DNA from: a virus
IMG/VR virus record: IMGVR_UViG_3300030098_002229
Span: 1 to 23,415 of that record
DNA: 23,415 bases
Direction: 5' to 3' (one strand)
Of this stretch, positions 6,492 to 15,020 are shown in pieces. Position numbers and translations under genes: made by a program. Position 1 is the stretch's first letter, and each line of letters begins with the position of its first letter. The notes beneath the pieces were generated by a model. It had not been told where the DNA came from. It ran no database searches and saw only the letters and a list, made by a program, of their open reading frames with translations.

Positions 6492-6755
6492 ATGAATAAA
6501 CAATTTATCAAAGAAAACAAAAAAATAGTAAAAGAATTTATAGGTTCTTTTGTAAAAGCTATGGCTTCTAAAAAAGCCGTAAAGGGCTTTGACGCATTTG
6601 TAAAAAATGACCCGGTTTTAAAAAAACACAATGCAGATGTTGCCCGTATTGGTAAACAAATTCAACAAAGAATAGAAAAAAGAAAAGCAGAAGACCCAAA
6701 GTTTAAAAAGTTTTTTGCAAATTTACAAAAGCAACTTGATTCTGAAACAAATTAA
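6492..6755 (+). CDS. Small basic helical protein of unknown function
   Basis: 87 residues, strongly basic and helical throughout (KENKKIVKEFIGSF, then KQIQQRIEKRKAEDPKFKKF), with no cysteines and no membrane segment. It sits between the assembly chaperones and the tape measure, so a role in tail assembly is plausible but not shown. No clear ribosome site precedes the ATG at 6492. An 11-base sequence ATGAATAAACA occurs at 6473-6483 and again at the start codon (6492-6502); the upstream copy would encode only an eight-codon peptide, so I prefer 6492. Confidence 0.7.
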   Translation: MNKQFIKENKKIVKEFIGSFVKAMASKKAVKGFDAFVKNDPVLKKHNADVARIGKQIQQRIEKRKAEDPKFKKFFANLQKQLDSETN

Positions 6756-6791
6756 TTTTTTTTCATTCCACACAACTAAAGAGAATAATAT

Positions 6792-8147
6792 ATGGCAGAC
6801 CCAATAAGAAATCTACTTGATGAGCTGAACGCAGCACTTGATGCTTCAGGTGAACAATCTGCTGAAGTTCAAAAAAATCTTAAAGATAGAAGAGATAGAA
6901 CAAAAGAAGTTCTTGATAATGAACAAGAAATTACATCGGAAAACTTTAAGCAAGCAGATTTACAAGATGATTTGATAAAAGCCATTAGAACACAAAATAA
7001 AGAAGAAGAAAAAGAATTAAGACTTCTAATCGCTAGAGGTAAAGCGCAAAAAAGAATTAATGACCAAGTTGAATATCAAGTTGGATTAGGTAAAGACTTG
7101 GTTGAGAACACTCTTGGACAATTGAAAAACATTCCAGTATTTGGTGACTTTCTTTACAAGACTCTAAACATTGAAGGATTGGCAGAAAAAACAGGTGATA
7201 AAATAAGAGAAAATATTACACAGGGTTTTGTTGAAGGAGCGACTTCGGGTCTTGTTGAAGCGGGATTTGCAAGAGGATTTTCTAAACTTCTTACTCCTGC
7301 CTTATTAGCGGGATTCATTGGACTCACAGCTTTTGCAACCCAAGGTATACAACAAGGTTTAGAAAAAGGTTTAGGACTAACTGGAACCGGTAGAGGTGCA
7401 CTTCAAACTCTATTCTTTGGAGACAAAGCAGATGCTTTTGAAAAAGAATTTGGACAAATAAATGCTCTTAGTGATGAGTTAGCCAGAGACTTAGCATTCT
7501 CAGAACAACGATTCGGATTAAGTAATGAGAACGCAGCCGTTCTTTCAAAAACACTAACAGATATTACGGACCAAAGTCAAGAACAAGTAATAAATAATTT
7601 AAAAAATGTTGCTTCTTTAGCAAAACAAAATGATGTTGCACCAAAGAAAGTAATGGAAGACTTAGCGTCAAACGCAGAAATGTTTGCAGAGTTTTCTCGT
7701 GATGGTGGTGAAGCACTTCAAAGAGCTTCAGTCAACGCAAACAAACTTGGTTTAAATTTAGGCACCGTCGGAAAAATATCTGAAAAATTATTAGATTTTG
7801 AAGGTTCTATAACTTCAGAATTAGAAGCACAAGTATTAACAGGTAAATCTTTAAATCTTGATAGAGCAAGACAATTAGCATTGTTAGGTGAAACCGATAG
7901 ACTATTAGATGAAGTTATTAAACAAGTTGGTTCAGAAGCAGAATTAGCTCGTATGAACGCGATTGAAAGAAGAAGTTTAGCAAACGCAATCGGTGTATCG
8001 GTCACTGAATTAAATAAATTGGCACAAGGTGAAGGAGTTGAATCAGTCGCACAACAACAACTTAATGTTTTAAAAAGTATTGATGAAGGTATTAAAAAAA
8101 TACCTCCAGGTGGTGGACAAGCAGGAGACGTAACCGCAAACGTATAA
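6792..8147 (+). CDS. Probable tail tape measure protein
   Basis: 451 residues. Residues 1-95 are charged coiled coil (QKNLKDRRDRTKEVLDNEQE). Residues ~145-190 contain a hydrophobic, Gly/Ala-rich segment (LLTPALLAGFIGLTAFA at 166-182), as in tape measures that cross the membrane during DNA entry. The rest is long amphipathic helix, including SLNLDRARQLALLGE and ERRSLANAIGVSVTEL, followed by a Gly/Pro-rich tail. Position directly after the assembly chaperones and before the baseplate genes is where tape measures are normally found. At about 1.5 angstrom per residue, 451 residues would set a tail of roughly 68 nm (inference). Assignment rests on composition and gene order more than on a firm motif. 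Confidence 0.72.
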   Translation: MADPIRNLLDELNAALDASGEQSAEVQKNLKDRRDRTKEVLDNEQEITSENFKQADLQDDLIKAIRTQNKEEEKELRLLIARGKAQKRINDQVEYQVGLGKDLVENTLGQLKNIPVFGDFLYKTLNIEGLAEKTGDKIRENITQGFVEGATSGLVEAGFARGFSKLLTPALLAGFIGLTAFATQGIQQGLEKGLGLTGTGRGALQTLFFGDKADAFEKEFGQINALSDELARDLAFSEQRFGLSNENAAVLSKTLTDITDQSQEQVINNLKNVASLAKQNDVAPKKVMEDLASNAEMFAEFSRDGGEALQRASVNANKLGLNLGTVGKISEKLLDFEGSITSELEAQVLTGKSLNLDRARQLALLGETDRLLDEVIKQVGSEAELARMNAIERRSLANAIGVSVTELNKLAQGEGVESVAQQQLNVLKSIDEGIKKIPPGGGQAGDVTANV

Positions 8148-8151
8148 AATT

Positions 8152-10002
8152 ATGGCATTGATTGATTTATTAACAAATTTAAGTAGTTTTGATTACGACA
8201 AAATAGGAACCAAACAAGGTGAATATCTTGGCGAAGATAAAGCTACGGGCTTTACACCAAACAGACAGCAAGGAGACCCAACTGAATTTAAAACATTACA
8301 ATTACCTGAAACACCAAACGCTGTAAATTTCTTTGAAGACACAGATGCTACTGGGTTTACTATTGGAAGACAACAAGGAGACCCAACGGAATATATCAGT
8401 AAAGGAACGAGTGGTTTTTCAAATGGTGAAATATTTTCAAATAAATTGTCAGATTTTGCACCAAATTGGCCAGGTGGTTCAGATTGGTTTCCTAAGTATA
8501 ATCCAGGTGGAATTGCAAACTCAGATACCAATGATGGATTTAAATTAAAAGAAAATGATTTAAACAAAGAAAGAGAAACAAGTTTTGATGTATCAAATGA
8601 AAACTTAAAAACATTATATGATAGTCTTGATTACGGAGATGATGAACCATTCATCACAAAAGAAATCGGTGATAGATATGCAGATAGTCCATTTGATGAT
8701 TTATTAGGTAGAGGTGGAATCGTAACAAGAACTGAAAGAACAAAAGATGATGTTATCCGTATTGGTAAATTTTTAGCATCACCAAAAGGTTTGATATGGA
8801 GTTTAAAACAAAATGTTCTACAAACTAAAAATCCAAGAAAAGAAACAAGACTATTCAACAATTTATCAACGATAGCTAGTTTACCAACTGGTCTAACTGA
8901 AGAAAGACATTTCCCACCATTAAAGTATACAGATATTGTCAGTTTAAAGGAAGATAGTGAACAATTAAGTAAAGGTGCTGGAATCGCGGACGCAAAACCC
9001 CAAACACTAGAAGAAGAGTTTGAAACATTAACATCGGGCCAAGGAAATCTATTTCAAAACATTGGAAATAATTTAAAAACAAGAATTAAAAACAGAACAA
9101 TAGGTGCGGTTAATCAAAAAGTAAGCAATATTGTGGATACCGCAACCACTTTTGGTAGAAGTGTAATCAGGTTAGGAGCCAGAAATATAGAGGAACGAAC
9201 AGGTATAAAAGGACTAAGTCCTACAATTGAAGTAGATACTGACTTACAAATTCCATATCAGGGTTCATATGGAAATTTAAGCGCCAAACAATATCCTGAT
9301 GATTTAATAAAATTTAGAATTAGAGATGCGGTCAATGGTAAATGGATAATATTCCCAGCTTATTTGTCTGATATCACTGATAACTCATCTGCAGAATACG
9401 CAACAGAACGATACATTGGGAGAGCAGATTCAGTTCACATTTATCAAGGATACTCACGAACAATATCTTTAAGTTTTAAAGTAGTTGCATTATCAAGAAA
9501 TGATGTTCCAATTATTTGGGAAAAAATTAATTACTTAAAAGGATTAACACTACCAACTTACAAAAAACAAATGAATGAATTGAGACCAGTAGCACCATAT
9601 ATTTATTTAACCATAGGTGATTTATTTGACAATACGCCTGGATATTTTAGTAGTGTCGGAATAACCATACCTGAAGGTGCTACTTGGGAAATATCTGACG
9701 GAGTTCAAGTTCCACAAGTTTGTGATGTATCTGCAGAATTTACATACATTGGAAAACAAACACCACACACAATAGGAAAACAATATGATGGATTGTGGTG
9801 GGTTCAAGGTAGACATTTAGACGCTGGAGCTGATACCTATGACAGAGCGAGTTTCGCAGCTAATTATCCGGTGGGAGATGAAATCAGTCAAAGAGTTGCA
9901 GCTGGAGAACCAGCAGCAAAACAACGAATAATTGATGGTCAAAAAGTTAACTTAAAAGATAAAATTAAAAATAAAATACTTAATAGTCAAGGAAGAGGTT
10001 AA
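8152..10002 (+). CDS. Baseplate/tube-end structural protein with N-terminal peptide repeats
   Basis: 616 residues, starting four bases after the tape-measure stop with no clear ribosome site, so translational coupling is likely. The N-terminus carries two copies of TGFTxxRQQGDPTE (residues 32-45 and 67-80, period 35) and a weaker third piece near residue 86. Residues 90-360 are low in recognisable features. Residues ~365-560 (PDDLIKFRIRD, IIFPAYLSDITD, YIGRADSVHIYQGYSR, SLSFKV) look like a beta-rich domain seen in baseplate or tube-cap proteins of T4-related phages (gp48/gp54 type). The position between tape measure and LysM protein supports a baseplate inner-ring or tube-initiator role. The exact T4 counterpart is uncertain. 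Confidence 0.68.
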   Translation: MALIDLLTNLSSFDYDKIGTKQGEYLGEDKATGFTPNRQQGDPTEFKTLQLPETPNAVNFFEDTDATGFTIGRQQGDPTEYISKGTSGFSNGEIFSNKLSDFAPNWPGGSDWFPKYNPGGIANSDTNDGFKLKENDLNKERETSFDVSNENLKTLYDSLDYGDDEPFITKEIGDRYADSPFDDLLGRGGIVTRTERTKDDVIRIGKFLASPKGLIWSLKQNVLQTKNPRKETRLFNNLSTIASLPTGLTEERHFPPLKYTDIVSLKEDSEQLSKGAGIADAKPQTLEEEFETLTSGQGNLFQNIGNNLKTRIKNRTIGAVNQKVSNIVDTATTFGRSVIRLGARNIEERTGIKGLSPTIEVDTDLQIPYQGSYGNLSAKQYPDDLIKFRIRDAVNGKWIIFPAYLSDITDNSSAEYATERYIGRADSVHIYQGYSRTISLSFKVVALSRNDVPIIWEKINYLKGLTLPTYKKQMNELRPVAPYIYLTIGDLFDNTPGYFSSVGITIPEGATWEISDGVQVPQVCDVSAEFTYIGKQTPHTIGKQYDGLWWVQGRHLDAGADTYDRASFAANYPVGDEISQRVAAGEPAAKQRIIDGQKVNLKDKIKNKILNSQGRG

Positions 10003-10004
10003 TT

Positions 10005-10301
10005 ATGGCGAGATACGATAAAGCAAGAATATTCAAAGACAATACTGGAAAAGAATATCTTTCCAGAACAAGATATCCATCCATTCCTACATCAGATACA
10101 GATATTATTATTACAGGTAGATACGGAGATACATTTACAAATCTATCATATCAATTCTACGAAACAACAGAATTATGGTGGATAATCAGTAGAGCGAATA
10201 ATCAAAACAACGGGTCTATGTATTTAGAAATAGGAAAACAATACAGAATACCAACCGACATTTCAGACATAATGTTAGAATTTGATATACTAAACGACTA
10301 A
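10005..10301 (+). CDS. LysM-like small baseplate protein (gp53-like)
   Basis: 98 residues starting two bases after the previous stop, with GAGG upstream. Residues ~33-85 have the LysM-like pattern: TGRYGDTFTNLSYQFYETTE, then LWWIISRANN and GKQYRIPTD. The Gly-Asp-Thr turn, the helix ending in an aromatic pair, Asn-Asn, and the closing 'RIP' strand are all visible. Small LysM-like proteins occur in the baseplates of contractile tails (T4 gp53, P2 gpX-type), where they bridge the hub and wedge. It lies between two large baseplate genes, in keeping with that. Confidence 0.75.
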   Translation: MARYDKARIFKDNTGKEYLSRTRYPSIPTSDTDIIITGRYGDTFTNLSYQFYETTELWWIISRANNQNNGSMYLEIGKQYRIPTDISDIMLEFDILND

Positions 10302-10305
10302 TAAT

Positions 10306-13300
10306 ATGATACTTCGTGAACAAATACATCCAGTCATTCAAAGAGCACTTTACAGAAAAATAGACGCAATAAATAGAATTAAAGTTGGAGAGGTCAACGG
10401 AAACAATTATTTTGATTTAGGTGCTTTAAATGTTTTAGGACCAACTACTGAACCTGGAACTAATCCAGTGGAACAAATACTGACCAGAAGTTGTTGGGCA
10501 AAAGTTAGTGCCGCCGTCTTTGGAACTAAAAAAATTTTAATTACAAATCCTATGTTTAAATCTTTTGAAAAAGAGATTGAAACTGAGACAATGGTTTCTT
10601 TATCAAGTTTTCGTGATAAAGATGGAAATCTTATCAATCAACCACTATCTTTTAGAAATGGGTTTGATGAAAAAAACTACTCTGATTCTATGTTAAGAGG
10701 GCACGCAGGAATCACATCAATAACTTCTGAGTATAAAAATTTCTTCATTAAGGAATCAGTTGTTAGTTTTGTTTGTCCTGACCCAGATACTTTCCAAGAT
10801 ATTAATGATGTTTTTTTAAAACACGGACAATATGTTTCAATTGAATTTGGTTGGGGAATTGAGTCACCTGCTCAAATGCCCAGACTAAACTCGGACGAAT
10901 TAAAAAAACTTAGTCAAAATATCAGAGCTAGAAATTTAAGAGGTGCGGGTAATTATCAATGTTTAGTTGGAGTGGTTTCTAATTTTTCATTTAACCAAAG
11001 GACGGATGGAGGATATGAGGGTTCATTTACGGTGATAAGTGCTGCCCAGAATATTTTATATACTGGAATTCCAACCGGTAATCTTCAAGATAATGTTACA
11101 TTTGCTCAAAGAAAAAAAATATCTCAAGGAAAAGACGCTACCAAACAACAAGAAGAAGACTGGAAAAAATTAAGAAGAAGTTTTGCCACATTTAACGCAG
11201 TGATTGAAAATCTTGATAGTGTGGTTGATGAACATTTAAGTGAAATAATAGAACCTGAACTTGATTATACAACTGAAAGAACTAGTCAAGGAATGCGAAA
11301 TTTTTATAATGCATTAAATGCGAAAAGGAAATTGAAAGACGAAGAAGCTAGAAAGAAAGGAATACAAAGGGTTTTCTCTTCAGCAGCCAAAAGCAATCAA
11401 GGTTCAGTATTGTATTATTATAAAGATGGAGCTATGAGATTACTAGCCAACACAGGAGTCAAAGGTGGAAAGTTAGACGATGTAAAACGTTTTGTTTCTT
11501 GGGGTTGGTTTGAAGATTATATCTTAAATAGTTTTTTTAGTTATGAATTAAAAGGTGATATAAAATTAGGAGAAGTTAGAAGCACAACTAACGGCGTGTT
11601 GAATAAATGTCAAACATCAAATCAATTAAGTTCAATGGGTTTAGATTCAATTATTTTACCAGGTAAAACCATAACACCGAGAAAAAAAATAGAGTTGTCC
11701 GCATTACCAGAGCTTGACACCATAGAGGCAGTGGCAGAAGCCACAGAAGATACAGACTTGTCAAACCCAAATATATTCTCACAATATGGTGTTGTATTTC
11801 AAAAAACAAAAAAAAGAATGGACAAAAAAACGGCTATAAATATCAATAAATTAAACACAATACTCAGTGCCTTTGATAAAACATTTAAAAGATTTGAAGA
11901 ACAAAAAATAACCAGAACTGAACAAAATGTCACGGACCCAGAAACAAACGAGGTAACGGATGACACTATCATAACTACAACTGGAGTAAACACAGGACGA
12001 CACGGTTTCATAAGAAATATGGTTTTTAATATTGATTACATAGCAGAGTCATTCGCTGGTGTTAGTTCATTAGAAATAGGATTAAGAAAATTTTGGTCAA
12101 AAGTGTCTGGTGAGTACGGTGGTTTTTGGAACTTTGCAATTGCTAATGATGAGGACAATAGTGGTAAAATTGGAATCATAGATACATATTATAATCCACA
12201 ACCTGATTTGCCCACTATGTTGGAAAATAGGTCTAAACGAGAGGACTTTGTAAATTATAAACGAAAAAAAGATACTGAACTATTAAACGATAAAACAGAT
12301 AAGATTTTTACTTTTCCAGTGTATTCTAAAGATAGCATTGTAAAAGATTTTAGTTTGAGTGTAAATTTATCACCGGAAGCAGTGACACTTGCGGTCTATG
12401 GTTCAAATAGTGATGTAAAAACTGGAACTGATAGTAATAAAGGTATATCAGAACCAGCGGTCAGGGCTTATTCATTATTATTGAATAAAAATTTTACCAC
12501 TGATAGAAAAGAAGGAAGAGGTATCGGAAGTTCCACTGTTTTGTCAGGTATTGAAACACCACTACAACAAAATGATAAAGGATACGCCTCAACAATAGAA
12601 AGATTTGGCGGATTAGAACCATTAAGAAAAGGTGAAGGAATTAATTTTTCTCAAATTAATGATTTAAAAGACGACACAAATAAGATTCTCACCGGTTTAT
12701 TAGAAAAAGAATCAACGGAGACTTTAAATCAAACAAATATTATTTACGATGTGGATACACTTGACCAAAATTTTAAAAATTACTTTGTTTATAATCCATC
12801 AACAGGAGCGTTAAAAGATAGTTTTAAACAATTTATGATAAGCATTATAAACAAATCTGAAAATCCAGCGGTTGATAGTAATTACACTAGACTAAAGCCC
12901 ATTATACCACTTGATTTAGACTTAACAATAGATGGAGTTGGTGGACTTAAACCAGGTGATTTGTTCAGAGTGGACTACTTACCACAACCATACAGAGAAT
13001 TTTGCTATTTTATAATTTTTAATGTTAGTCAGGAAATAACAAATGGTGGTTGGTTCACTAAAATAAAAGCAAAAGCAATAGCTGATTTAAAAACATTAGG
13101 AAGCCCGGCGGGTGAAGCTTATCAGATTAATGATAAACCAAAAGAAGAGCCAGAAAATACTAATACGGTAACCTTAGATTCATTTATTGATATGTCAATA
13201 CTTGATGAAGCAGAAAAATTTAAACAAAGACAAAGAGCTGGTGAGGCCATACAAGAGGCAACACCGAGTTTCATCAAACCTCTCGGTGAATTTCTTGGAT

Positions 13301-13431
13301 TTACATCTGCAACTTCAAAAGATTATGGTAAAAACAATAAAGAAGTGGTTGTGAACGCCAAGGAACCCGAAACATATCTTTCCCGCGGAACAGAAGAGCA
13401 GACAGGGGGAGAGCAGACAGATTATTCATAA
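10306..13431 (+). CDS. Large baseplate hub-like protein
   Basis: 1041 residues, beginning four bases after the LysM gene without a clear ribosome site. Residues ~868-930 (PLDLDLTIDGVGGLKPGDLF, then RVDYLPQPYREFCYFIIFNV and GGWFTKIKAKAI) match the pattern of the hub domain of contractile tails (T4 gp27 / P2 gpD type): an 'IDGVGGLxPGD' turn followed by strands that clamp the tube end. The N-terminal ~250 residues (VSFVCPDPDTFQDINDVFLK, then HGQYVSIEFGWG) also fit a hub beta-barrel. The middle is long and charged, and the last ~110 residues are acidic and Gln/Glu-rich, probably disordered. It is the last gene of the tail operon. It is far larger than gp27 (391 residues), so several hub functions may be fused. 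Confidence 0.68.
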   Translation: MILREQIHPVIQRALYRKIDAINRIKVGEVNGNNYFDLGALNVLGPTTEPGTNPVEQILTRSCWAKVSAAVFGTKKILITNPMFKSFEKEIETETMVSLSSFRDKDGNLINQPLSFRNGFDEKNYSDSMLRGHAGITSITSEYKNFFIKESVVSFVCPDPDTFQDINDVFLKHGQYVSIEFGWGIESPAQMPRLNSDELKKLSQNIRARNLRGAGNYQCLVGVVSNFSFNQRTDGGYEGSFTVISAAQNILYTGIPTGNLQDNVTFAQRKKISQGKDATKQQEEDWKKLRRSFATFNAVIENLDSVVDEHLSEIIEPELDYTTERTSQGMRNFYNALNAKRKLKDEEARKKGIQRVFSSAAKSNQGSVLYYYKDGAMRLLANTGVKGGKLDDVKRFVSWGWFEDYILNSFFSYELKGDIKLGEVRSTTNGVLNKCQTSNQLSSMGLDSIILPGKTITPRKKIELSALPELDTIEAVAEATEDTDLSNPNIFSQYGVVFQKTKKRMDKKTAININKLNTILSAFDKTFKRFEEQKITRTEQNVTDPETNEVTDDTIITTTGVNTGRHGFIRNMVFNIDYIAESFAGVSSLEIGLRKFWSKVSGEYGGFWNFAIANDEDNSGKIGIIDTYYNPQPDLPTMLENRSKREDFVNYKRKKDTELLNDKTDKIFTFPVYSKDSIVKDFSLSVNLSPEAVTLAVYGSNSDVKTGTDSNKGISEPAVRAYSLLLNKNFTTDRKEGRGIGSSTVLSGIETPLQQNDKGYASTIERFGGLEPLRKGEGINFSQINDLKDDTNKILTGLLEKESTETLNQTNIIYDVDTLDQNFKNYFVYNPSTGALKDSFKQFMISIINKSENPAVDSNYTRLKPIIPLDLDLTIDGVGGLKPGDLFRVDYLPQPYREFCYFIIFNVSQEITNGGWFTKIKAKAIADLKTLGSPAGEAYQINDKPKEEPENTNTVTLDSFIDMSILDEAEKFKQRQRAGEAIQEATPSFIKPLGEFLGFTSATSKDYGKNNKEVVVNAKEPETYLSRGTEEQTGGEQTDYS

Positions 13432-13451
13432 ATAAATCACATTTTCAAATC

Positions 13452-13468
13452 TATAAATACTATTTATA
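13452..13468. promoter_or_regulatory. Perfect 8+1+8 palindrome of the T4-type late promoter box
   Basis: TATAAATACTATTTATA consists of TATAAATA (the T4 late promoter -10 sequence) and its exact inverse around one C. It lies between the hub gene and the polymerase-like gene, 12 bases before the ATG with AAAGG between. It may be a late promoter, an operator, or both. Confidence 0.5.
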
Positions 13469-13480
13469 ATAAAGGTTATA

Positions 13481-14737
13481 ATGATTATAGTAAATACACA
13501 AAAACTATTCAATCAACTCAAACAACAAATACAATCTAAACCATTTGTATTATTGCAAATGTATTCTGATGTCAATGCGCATCCACAAGAAAATCGTGTG
13601 AGTTGTTATTATGTTGATTTTCAAGACGAACAATATATCGTTCCGATTCACCACACAGAAAAATACCAAGATGATATTCAAATGATTCAAACCGAACAAA
13701 CCATATTCGTTCAAGACTTAAAACAATATTATCACAATACATTGGTGTTCGGTAAAGATATTCGTGATATGAATTGGTCCTATTATTTACAACACAATAA
13801 ACCTTACGATACAGAACAACACTTAACAAATGCACATCATCATTATTATCGTTTGCATTATGATAAAAAAAACATCAATGATATTGTTCCATTGGTTAAA
13901 CACATAGAATATCTAAAACCAATAGCAGAAAACTTATTTGAACATTATGAAAAACAAGACCAAACTTTATTAGAAAACTTATATCAAATAGAACGAAGTG
14001 GATTGAAAACTTACGAAAAGATAGTTTATTCAGAATATAATCCCTACACATCAACAGGTCGTCCAAGTAATCGCTTTGGTGGTATGAACTTCGCCGCACT
14101 AAACAAATCAGACGGAAGTAGAAAACAATTCATTAGTCGTTTCAACAACGGAGTGTTGGTGGAAATGGACTTTGACGCATATCATTTAAGATTAATCGGA
14201 GAGATTGTCGGTTATGATTTCCCCAAAACATCAGTCCACGAACATATGGCTGAATTATATGGATTACCTTATGATGAGGCAAAAGCTTTATCATTTAAAT
14301 ATTTGTATGGTGGTATCACAGATGAGGTATCGGACAACCCATTTTTCTCAAAAGTAAATGATTATATTAAATTACTTTGGAACGACTATGAAACTAACAA
14401 TTTTGTAGAATCTTATATTTATAATAGAAAGATATATAGGAAAAATCTACGAGATATGAATCCAAACAAGTTGTTTAATTATATGATTCAATTGATGGAG
14501 ACAGAAAATAATATCAAGATTTTAAATGAATTAAATCCTAAATTACAACAATACAATAGTAAGTTGGTATTGTATAATTATGATTCGTTTTTGTTTGATT
14601 TTGATACTAAAGACGGATTAGATTTTCTAAATATTGTTAAACAAACTATTGAAAGTGATGGTAAGTATCCAGTTAAAATTGGTAAAGGAGTTAACTATCA
14701 CGATATGCAAGACATAACGGAGAAATTTAATGGTTAA
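13481..14737 (+). CDS. Compact, divergent family A DNA polymerase-like protein
   Basis: 418 residues with AAAGG upstream of the ATG. Family A landmarks are in order: TGRPSN (192-197, for TGRLSS), then MNFAAL and RKQFISRF; motif A MDFDAYHLRLIG with Asp230 and Arg237; motif B KALSFKYLYG (Lys268, Phe272, Tyr276); a Gln-containing helix (NYMIQLMETENN); and motif C YNYDSFLFDF with Asp368. Asp230 and Asp368 are the expected metal ligands. Unusual points: the motif B arginine four residues before Lys268 is Tyr264, and motif C His-Asp-Glu is Tyr-Asp-Ser. The N-terminal ~170 residues may be a worn exonuclease-like domain; I see no complete set of exonuclease acids. Full Pol I-type enzymes are much longer (Klenow fragment ~600). 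It could be an active small polymerase or a specialised, possibly inactive, relative. Confidence 0.75.
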   Translation: MIIVNTQKLFNQLKQQIQSKPFVLLQMYSDVNAHPQENRVSCYYVDFQDEQYIVPIHHTEKYQDDIQMIQTEQTIFVQDLKQYYHNTLVFGKDIRDMNWSYYLQHNKPYDTEQHLTNAHHHYYRLHYDKKNINDIVPLVKHIEYLKPIAENLFEHYEKQDQTLLENLYQIERSGLKTYEKIVYSEYNPYTSTGRPSNRFGGMNFAALNKSDGSRKQFISRFNNGVLVEMDFDAYHLRLIGEIVGYDFPKTSVHEHMAELYGLPYDEAKALSFKYLYGGITDEVSDNPFFSKVNDYIKLLWNDYETNNFVESYIYNRKIYRKNLRDMNPNKLFNYMIQLMETENNIKILNELNPKLQQYNSKLVLYNYDSFLFDFDTKDGLDFLNIVKQTIESDGKYPVKIGKGVNYHDMQDITEKFNG

Positions 14738-15020
14738 ATTAAAGAGTTTATTGAAAGAGTGGAACGACACTTCATTTAAAAAACTACCAAAAACTTGGTC
14801 CAAGAATGTAAATGATACACGAGATGGACTTACCGAGAGAGAAAGAAAAGAAGCTTATGGTTTTAATAGTGGTGGACAAACCAAGATAGCACATCCGACT
14901 AATCAGAAAACAGATTTTTCAAAACCAACCGTGGTTCATATTTCTAAAAAAGAAATGGAAATACTTTACACGACAGGTAGATTAGAAACAGACGGAATTA
15001 CAATCATTTATGAACAATAA
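14730..15020 (+). CDS. Unknown small protein, possible packaged internal protein
   Basis: 96 residues overlapping the polymerase end by eight bases, with CGGAG before the ATG. The N-terminus MVKLKSLLKEW is a short amphipathic helix in which Leu8-Lys9-Glu10 fits the (Leu/Ile)-x-Glu cleavage rule of the T4 prohead protease at the same position as in T4 internal proteins. The rest is polar and basic (RDGLTERERKEAYGF, PTVVHISKKEMEIL) with a compact C-terminal half ending GRLETDGITIIYEQ. No known family is recognised. Its end overlaps the next gene by 11 bases, so the two are translationally linked. Confidence 0.72.
   Translation: MVKLKSLLKEWNDTSFKKLPKTWSKNVNDTRDGLTERERKEAYGFNSGGQTKIAHPTNQKTDFSKPTVVHISKKEMEILYTTGRLETDGITIIYEQ

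Noticed and set aside
8193-8567. Minus-strand open frame of 124 codons
   Set aside because: Shadow of the 616-residue baseplate gene; it has no promoter or ribosome site, and its repeats mirror the plus-strand peptide repeats.
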